From Variovorax paradoxus B4 (lineage in GTDB: Bacteria; Pseudomonadota; Gammaproteobacteria; Burkholderiales; Burkholderiaceae_C): a DNA stretch of 64,000 bases. Where the stretch lies: positions 1,289,256-1,353,255 of the forward strand of contig NC_022234.1 of assembly GCF_000463015.1 (NCBI RefSeq), written 5' to 3'. This document shows positions 59,996-64,000 of this stretch, piece after piece. The notes under the pieces were generated by a model. The model made no database searches and was not told the origin of the DNA. It saw only the letters and a list, made by a program, of their open reading frames with translations. Every line of letters begins with the position of its first letter. Within the stretch, counting starts at the first letter, position 1. Both the position numbers and the translations under genes were made by a program.

Positions 59996-62495
59996 GGGAG
60001 ATCTCCTGGTGTGAGGATGAATGGGAAGGGTCGTTCGCAAGCGCCCTGCGGAAAGGCGGCAGCCATTGGGCGGGATCCGGTCCGCAGATCGCGATCAGTT
60101 CGCGCATGAGGCGGACGTTGCCGGTGCGCCCGGAGATGACGTGCAAGGCGTCGTCGAAGCCATGGAGATCGAGCTGTGCGACCACGCTGACATGGTTCTG
60201 CTTGATGAGGAACTGGCGAGAGCCAGGCTCGAGCTCCTGCTTGATGAGCGCGAACTCTCGGTCCGTCAGGTTGAAGCCCCGGGTGTATTCGTCGTAGTCC
60301 GCCTCCGGATTCGGAAACAGGATCTTCGTCGGCGTCTGCTCGACGATCGCACGCGCGATGCTGGAATCGAGCACATGGCTGGTGCTCTGGGTGAAGGTGG
60401 CGATGTTCGCGTTCTTCTTGCGCCAGGTCTCCAGGCCGTTCTTGGCGAATTTCGCGAAGGCCGGGTCGCTCAGCAGCTTGGCGAATTCGTCCATCCAGCA
60501 CACCAGCGGGCGGCCGTCCACCATCCGGTTGACGAGGTGAAAGAGGTACAGGGTCAGCGGGGCGCGCACGACCTCGTTGTCAAGGAAGTCGGTCACATCG
60601 AAGCCCACGAGGGCGTGCCGGGCAAGCAGCGGGGCCACGTGGTCGTGATCGTTGTCGAAGACCCAGGCATAGTCGCCGTGCTCCGAGGCGCACCACCGCC
60701 GAAGGCGCGCGTGCATCCCCTCCGGATCCGTGATGTCGAGGAAGGCGGCGAGCCGGGACAGGCGCCTGAAAGAGGGGTCGAGCTTCAGGGTGCCGCGCAG
60801 TGCCTGGTCGAGATCGTCTTCCTGACGGACGGTCAGCGTCTCGCCCGGCGTGCGCATCACGAGGCGTCTGAGCCAGTGCCGCATGAACTCGACGTTGTCG
60901 GCGATCGAATCGTCGAGCTGCAGCGGATTGCAGCCGGTTGGTGCCCCGTTCTTGAGCGGGAGGTACTGGCCGCCCAGTGCCCGCACCAGGATATGCAGCC
61001 CTTCATCCTTGTCGAAGACGACTTGTGTGGCATCGAGGCGATTGCAGATCGCCACCATGCAGAAGCCCAGCAGCGTGGTCTTGCCGGTCCCGACCGGTCC
61101 CACGCCCGTGATGTGTCCGACATCGCGGCGGCTGCCGCCGTCCCGGCTGCGCGGGTCGCTCGCATGCAGCGAGAAGTAGTAGGGCGAGCCCGCGCGCGTG
61201 GTGAACATGGTCAGCGCATCACCCCAGTAGTTGCCCGTTGCCCGGCCGGTCGGGAAATTGTGGAAGGGCGACATGGCGGCGAAGTTGCGGCTGGTGACGG
61301 GCGCCTTGCGGCTGCGGTAGCCGAAGTTTCCCGGCAGCTGCGCCCAGAAGGCCGCCTCCAGCGCGAGATCCTCGCGGGCCACGACCATTCCTGCGTCGCC
61401 CAGCAGGTAGCGGGCGCGGGCGACGTTGTCGTTGAGCTGCTTCAGACGGGGCCGTCCCTCGGCCTCGCTGACGCCGTCGTAGGTGTCGGCGAGCACATGC
61501 AGGCTGAAGTGGTGGTCGCCCACCACGAAACGATTGCTCATCAGGTCGTCCAGCGCGTCCTGGAGCTCCTCCGCCTGCGAGACTGCCAGGTCACCGGCGG
61601 CGGCCATCCGGTGATGCTGGCGGCTCATCATGTCGGTGGCCGTGCCCTTGGCCAGGAAGGTGAAGCTTTGCGTGAGCACGAAGGGGAAGGGCGCGGTCAG
61701 CAGGGCGCTGAACATGCCCGGCGCCGTGGGCGTGGGGTACTCCTTGATGCCGAGGAAGGCGCCAATGCGGGTCTGGGTGCCGGTCCGGTATTCCATGGCC
61801 TCGTTGCCGAAGAAGGGGCGGGTGGTGGCCAGGACCTCGTTGAGTGGCGAGCGCGGCAGCGGCATGCGCTGCCACTCCCCGTTGACGAGCAGGCCGTGGA
61901 ATTCCACGAGGGAGGAAAAAAGCCCGTCGTTCCCCTGCAGCCGATAGATGCCCAGTGCTTCGGGGTCGTAGCGTTCCAGGGCGGCGAGCAGTTCTTGGCG
62001 CAGCTTGCTGCAGGCGTCCAGCGCATCGTGCAGTTCCGCCCGCGCACCGTCCGGGTCCACGCGCTTGAACAGCCGCAATGCGGCATTGCCGATGCGGGTG
62101 GGCTGCGGCCGGAAGACGACCGACAGGTACAGTTCGTTGACCATCAGCCGCTCGCCAGCCATCTTGCGGCGATAGCGCTGCTCGATCTCGTCGGCGAAGC
62201 CGGGCGTCGTCTGTCCGGCCGGATAGGCCGCCTCGCGACGGCGGATCACGTGGGCCCAGAGCGCCAGGTTGGGCGACGCGATGTTGCGCAGCAGGACATT
62301 GAGGCGCTCATGCCAGCTGTTGATGTCCTCGTCGTCCGCGCTTTCGAAGCTCGTGCCGGCCAGGCGGAGTGTCTGCACATAGTCGCCGGCACGTGTCAGG
62401 GCCACATGCTCGTCCACATGCGCCGAAAGCGGAATCATGGTCGCGGCGCCGGCTTCGCGGCGCAGCGTGTGCTCGGAGCGTGACAGCAGTTTCAT
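59988..62495 (-). CDS. virB4: VirB4-type secretion ATPase
   Basis: An 835-residue ATPase, the largest motor of the system. The N-terminal domain starts IPLSAHVDEHVALTRAGDYV; the ATPase has Walker A GVGPVGTGKTTLLGF near residue 463, a Walker B PLVCWMDEFAKLLSD near 666 and sensor segment IATFTQSTSHVLDSSIARAI. Frame and length are complete. Gene fusion with virB3, common in some systems, is absent here. Confidence 0.94.
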   Translation of the reverse strand: MKLLSRSEHTLRREAGAATMIPLSAHVDEHVALTRAGDYVQTLRLAGTSFESADDEDINSWHERLNVLLRNIASPNLALWAHVIRRREAAYPAGQTTPGFADEIEQRYRRKMAGERLMVNELYLSVVFRPQPTRIGNAALRLFKRVDPDGARAELHDALDACSKLRQELLAALERYDPEALGIYRLQGNDGLFSSLVEFHGLLVNGEWQRMPLPRSPLNEVLATTRPFFGNEAMEYRTGTQTRIGAFLGIKEYPTPTAPGMFSALLTAPFPFVLTQSFTFLAKGTATDMMSRQHHRMAAAGDLAVSQAEELQDALDDLMSNRFVVGDHHFSLHVLADTYDGVSEAEGRPRLKQLNDNVARARYLLGDAGMVVAREDLALEAAFWAQLPGNFGYRSRKAPVTSRNFAAMSPFHNFPTGRATGNYWGDALTMFTTRAGSPYYFSLHASDPRSRDGGSRRDVGHITGVGPVGTGKTTLLGFCMVAICNRLDATQVVFDKDEGLHILVRALGGQYLPLKNGAPTGCNPLQLDDSIADNVEFMRHWLRRLVMRTPGETLTVRQEDDLDQALRGTLKLDPSFRRLSRLAAFLDITDPEGMHARLRRWCASEHGDYAWVFDNDHDHVAPLLARHALVGFDVTDFLDNEVVRAPLTLYLFHLVNRMVDGRPLVCWMDEFAKLLSDPAFAKFAKNGLETWRKKNANIATFTQSTSHVLDSSIARAIVEQTPTKILFPNPEADYDEYTRGFNLTDREFALIKQELEPGSRQFLIKQNHVSVVAQLDLHGFDDALHVISGRTGNVRLMRELIAICGPDPAQWLPPFRRALANDPSHSSSHQEISHA

Positions 62496-62509
62496 GGCGC
62501 GGTACGGCG

Positions 62510-62878
62510 TCAGACCAAGGTCACGGGCGGCGTGCGCATGCGGCGGCGCCCCCGCCAGTCAGGCATGTTCAGCGCCAGGGGGCTGTACGAGTTCGCACGC
62601 CAGAACCGCAGGTTGCCGCCGAGCATGGCCGGCAGGCGCGTGCGGCCCCAGAGCTGCAGCAGGTCGAAGAAGCGCGGCTCGTACAGGCACACGAGGTAGA
62701 GCACGCCGTGGATCGGCACGAAGGCCAGCAGCCACGCGAGGCTCTTGGTCACGATGAACGACTCGGTCGTGACGACGATGTTGAACATCATGGCCGAGTA
62801 GGTGACGCCCCAGACCATCGAAGGCCGCGTCATGCCGACGAACAGGGGATCCGCGGCAATGCCCTGGTTGCGACTCAT
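62510..62878 (-). CDS. virB3: VirB3-type inner-membrane protein
   Basis: A 122-residue protein: DPLFVGMTRPSMVWGVTYSA is the standard VirB3 opening, followed by one or two hydrophobic segments (SLAWLLAFVPIHGVLYLVCL) and the YEPRFFDLLQLWGRT tail. It works with VirB4. It ends 14 bases before virB4. Confidence 0.88.
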   Translation of the reverse strand: MSRNQGIAADPLFVGMTRPSMVWGVTYSAMMFNIVVTTESFIVTKSLAWLLAFVPIHGVLYLVCLYEPRFFDLLQLWGRTRLPAMLGGNLRFWRANSYSPLALNMPDWRGRRRMRTPPVTLV

Positions 62879-62890
62879 GGACCGCTCCCT

Positions 62891-63223
62891 TCAGACGCCG
62901 AACAGGCCCCGGATCCAGGACACGATCTGCGGGCCGCCGAAGACCAGCACGGTGCCGATCACGACCGCGACCATCCACCACCAACTCAGGCGCCCGAACC
63001 AGGCCATGGCGCCGGAGACCATCACGGCGACTGCGGCCAGCGGCGTCAGGATGGCGACGAGTTGTTGCTGGGTCGCGTTCGCACCGGTCGCGAACGGGCT
63101 GCCCGCCCAGGCGATTTCGGCAGGGGCGGCGGCGATGAGCCACGCGATGAGCAGCCATCCGATCCATTTGACACGGATGCCGGCTGCCGCTGCGGGCTGG
63201 ATGTGGATCGAGCATGCGGTCAT
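62891..63223 (-). CDS. virB2: VirB2-type pilin
   Basis: A 110-residue prepilin. A long signal peptide (IGWLLIAWLIAAAPAEIAWA) is followed by the mature pilin with two hydrophobic helices (LVAILTPLAAVAVMVSGAMA and WWMVAVVIGTVLVFGGPQIV) joined by a short polar loop. Size and layout are those of TrbC/VirB2 pilins. Confidence 0.88.
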   Translation of the reverse strand: MTACSIHIQPAAAAGIRVKWIGWLLIAWLIAAAPAEIAWAGSPFATGANATQQQLVAILTPLAAVAVMVSGAMAWFGRLSWWWMVAVVIGTVLVFGGPQIVSWIRGLFGV

Positions 63224-63227
63224 GGCG

Positions 63228-63788
63228 TTACTCCGTTGGGCTGGGGGCTGATCCCGCGGGCACTTGCCCAGGCGGGGACGCAGGAGAAAGTGAAGCAGGC
63301 GATTCAATGCGCCGACCGCTGCCGTAGACGTCCCACCACGGTGCTGGCGCCACGCGCTTGCCGGCGGCGGAAGGATTCTTGGCGGCCTGAACGGCCATGG
63401 GCCTGACCGCCGTAGCCTGGGCGGCGGCATGAGAGGCCGAAGCGATCTCCCGCCGGATGGCCGCGATGTCGCCGAGCGTGCGGACGCGCTGTTCCTCGGC
63501 CTCGGTCGCTGCCTTCAGGTCGGATGCGGCGAGCCGCTCGGCCTTGCGGCGCATGAGACCTTCCAATTGCGCTTCCGACTTCCTGAGCTCCTCGCGAAGG
63601 ATCTCGATGCGGTCGTTGTCGCGCGCCGCCTGCTGCTGTGGTCCGGCGCCCTGCGATGCGCTGGGCTCCGCCTGGGCCCACAGGGGGCGCGCGTGCGCCA
63701 TCAAGCCGGCGAACATGAGCATGGAAAGCCAGGCTGAGCGTCGGCCTTCATCGGTCGCATGCCCGCGTTGAGTGTCGTTTGCTTGCAT
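63228..63788 (-). CDS. Secreted coiled-coil protein at the head of the VirB cluster
   Basis: A 186-residue protein with a hydrophobic N-terminal segment (SMLMFAGLMAHARPLWA) that may be a signal peptide and a helical middle (RIEILREELRKSEAQLEGLM). The C-terminal part is rich in Pro, Ser and Ala. It ends four bases before virB2 and should share the transcript. No family recognised; it is not a VirB1 transglycosylase, as no catalytic motif is present. Confidence 0.6.
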   Translation of the reverse strand: MQANDTQRGHATDEGRRSAWLSMLMFAGLMAHARPLWAQAEPSASQGAGPQQQAARDNDRIEILREELRKSEAQLEGLMRRKAERLAASDLKAATEAEEQRVRTLGDIAAIRREIASASHAAAQATAVRPMAVQAAKNPSAAGKRVAPAPWWDVYGSGRRIESPASLSPASPPGQVPAGSAPSPTE

Positions 63789-64000
63789 GGGGCGCAATGT
63801 CCGCCTCTGCCCGTGCGTGTGTCGACTATTGTTTTTGACAGTGGTGTCGCAAAGCGCGAGGCGGCGATATTTCGTGAGCGACGCGGCAGGGCGGTGCGAG
63901 CACGGAGCAGTGAGGCGGGTCCGCCGGTGCGGGGGGCGAGCCTCTGTTGCAAGTTTCAGCGGTGCCCGCGAAGCGCGCCGTTCGGGGGTGATGGACGCGC
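63789..64000. other. Upstream region of the VirB cluster, no gene seen
   Basis: The last 212 bases are GC-rich except for an AT-richer patch at 63,825-63,845 on which the promoter for the reverse-strand VirB operon could lie. The partner virB1 was not found here. Confidence 0.35.

Noticed and set aside
63228..63788. VirB1 lytic transglycosylase at the head of the cluster
   Set aside because: No catalytic glutamate motif or lysozyme-like fold is visible; the protein is coiled coil and Pro/Ser/Ala rich.
47203..64000. Tn4371-type integrative element
   Set aside because: That family uses trbB-trbL type transfer genes; here the genes are of VirB2-VirB11 type with MOBP-like relaxase.

Overview
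The window is high-GC DNA from a betaproteobacterium, most likely Burkholderiales and plausibly a Comamonadaceae such as Variovorax or a relative. I infer this from base composition and from protein styles (panD, Rnk-like and DedA/PAP2/LssY proteins, VirB genes, IS701/IS5/IS3/IS21 elements). No rRNA or complete tRNA is present. The taxonomic call is an impression, not a database result.

Positions 1-5,000 look like ordinary chromosome: a PAS-PAS-GGDEF protein, a CusF-like periplasmic protein, a 2'-5' RNA ligase family protein, an Rnk-like protein, a methyltransferase and panD. From 5.4 to 13.9 kb the sequence is accessory: a hipBA pair with an IS701 element inserted exactly at its stop codon, a frameshifted DUF1232 gene, a frameshifted DedA-PAP2-LssY gene, two IS5-family elements inserted side by side in the same TAA target, and a higBA pair with an amber codon.

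From 14 to 25.6 kb lie an ArdC-type antirestriction gene and a run of toxin-antitoxin modules (Phd-like/zeta, a second hipBA, a ribbon-helix-helix antitoxin with a broken toxin, DUF6088/Fic), mixed with gene remnants. A secreted chorismate mutase gene at 22.4 kb is partly duplicated at 25.6 kb; the duplication brackets the Fic block. From 25.8 to 29.4 kb a complete polar amino-acid ABC transporter operon contains an embedded prephenate-dehydratase-like gene. From 29.6 to 34.6 kb there is a graveyard of remnants: ArdC, an IS3 end, a metallophosphoesterase, Wadjet JetA, AbiEii, HigA, IS21, a tyrosine recombinase and IS5.

A 49-base 3' fragment of tRNA-Lys(CTT), still followed by its terminator, sits at 34.83-34.88 kb. 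It looks like the attachment scar of an integrative element that fills the rest of the window. That element carries regulators, a YhcG-type nuclease, a TOTE-type conflict operon (AbiEi-like, nucleotidyltransferase, caspase remnant, primase-helicase), an oriT region with mobC and a MOBP-like relaxase, traX, an LPD7 protein, virD4, and a VirB11-to-VirB2 type IV secretion cluster that runs off the right edge.

Three patterns need explanation. A divergent regulator pair (a variable small XRE gene back to back with an almost constant XRE-cupin gene) occurs three times. An oriT-like block of about 290 bp occurs three times plus a fourth core, but only one copy has a consensus nick sequence. The 18-bp palindrome TGTTCGGCATGCCGAACA occurs five times, once inside mobC.
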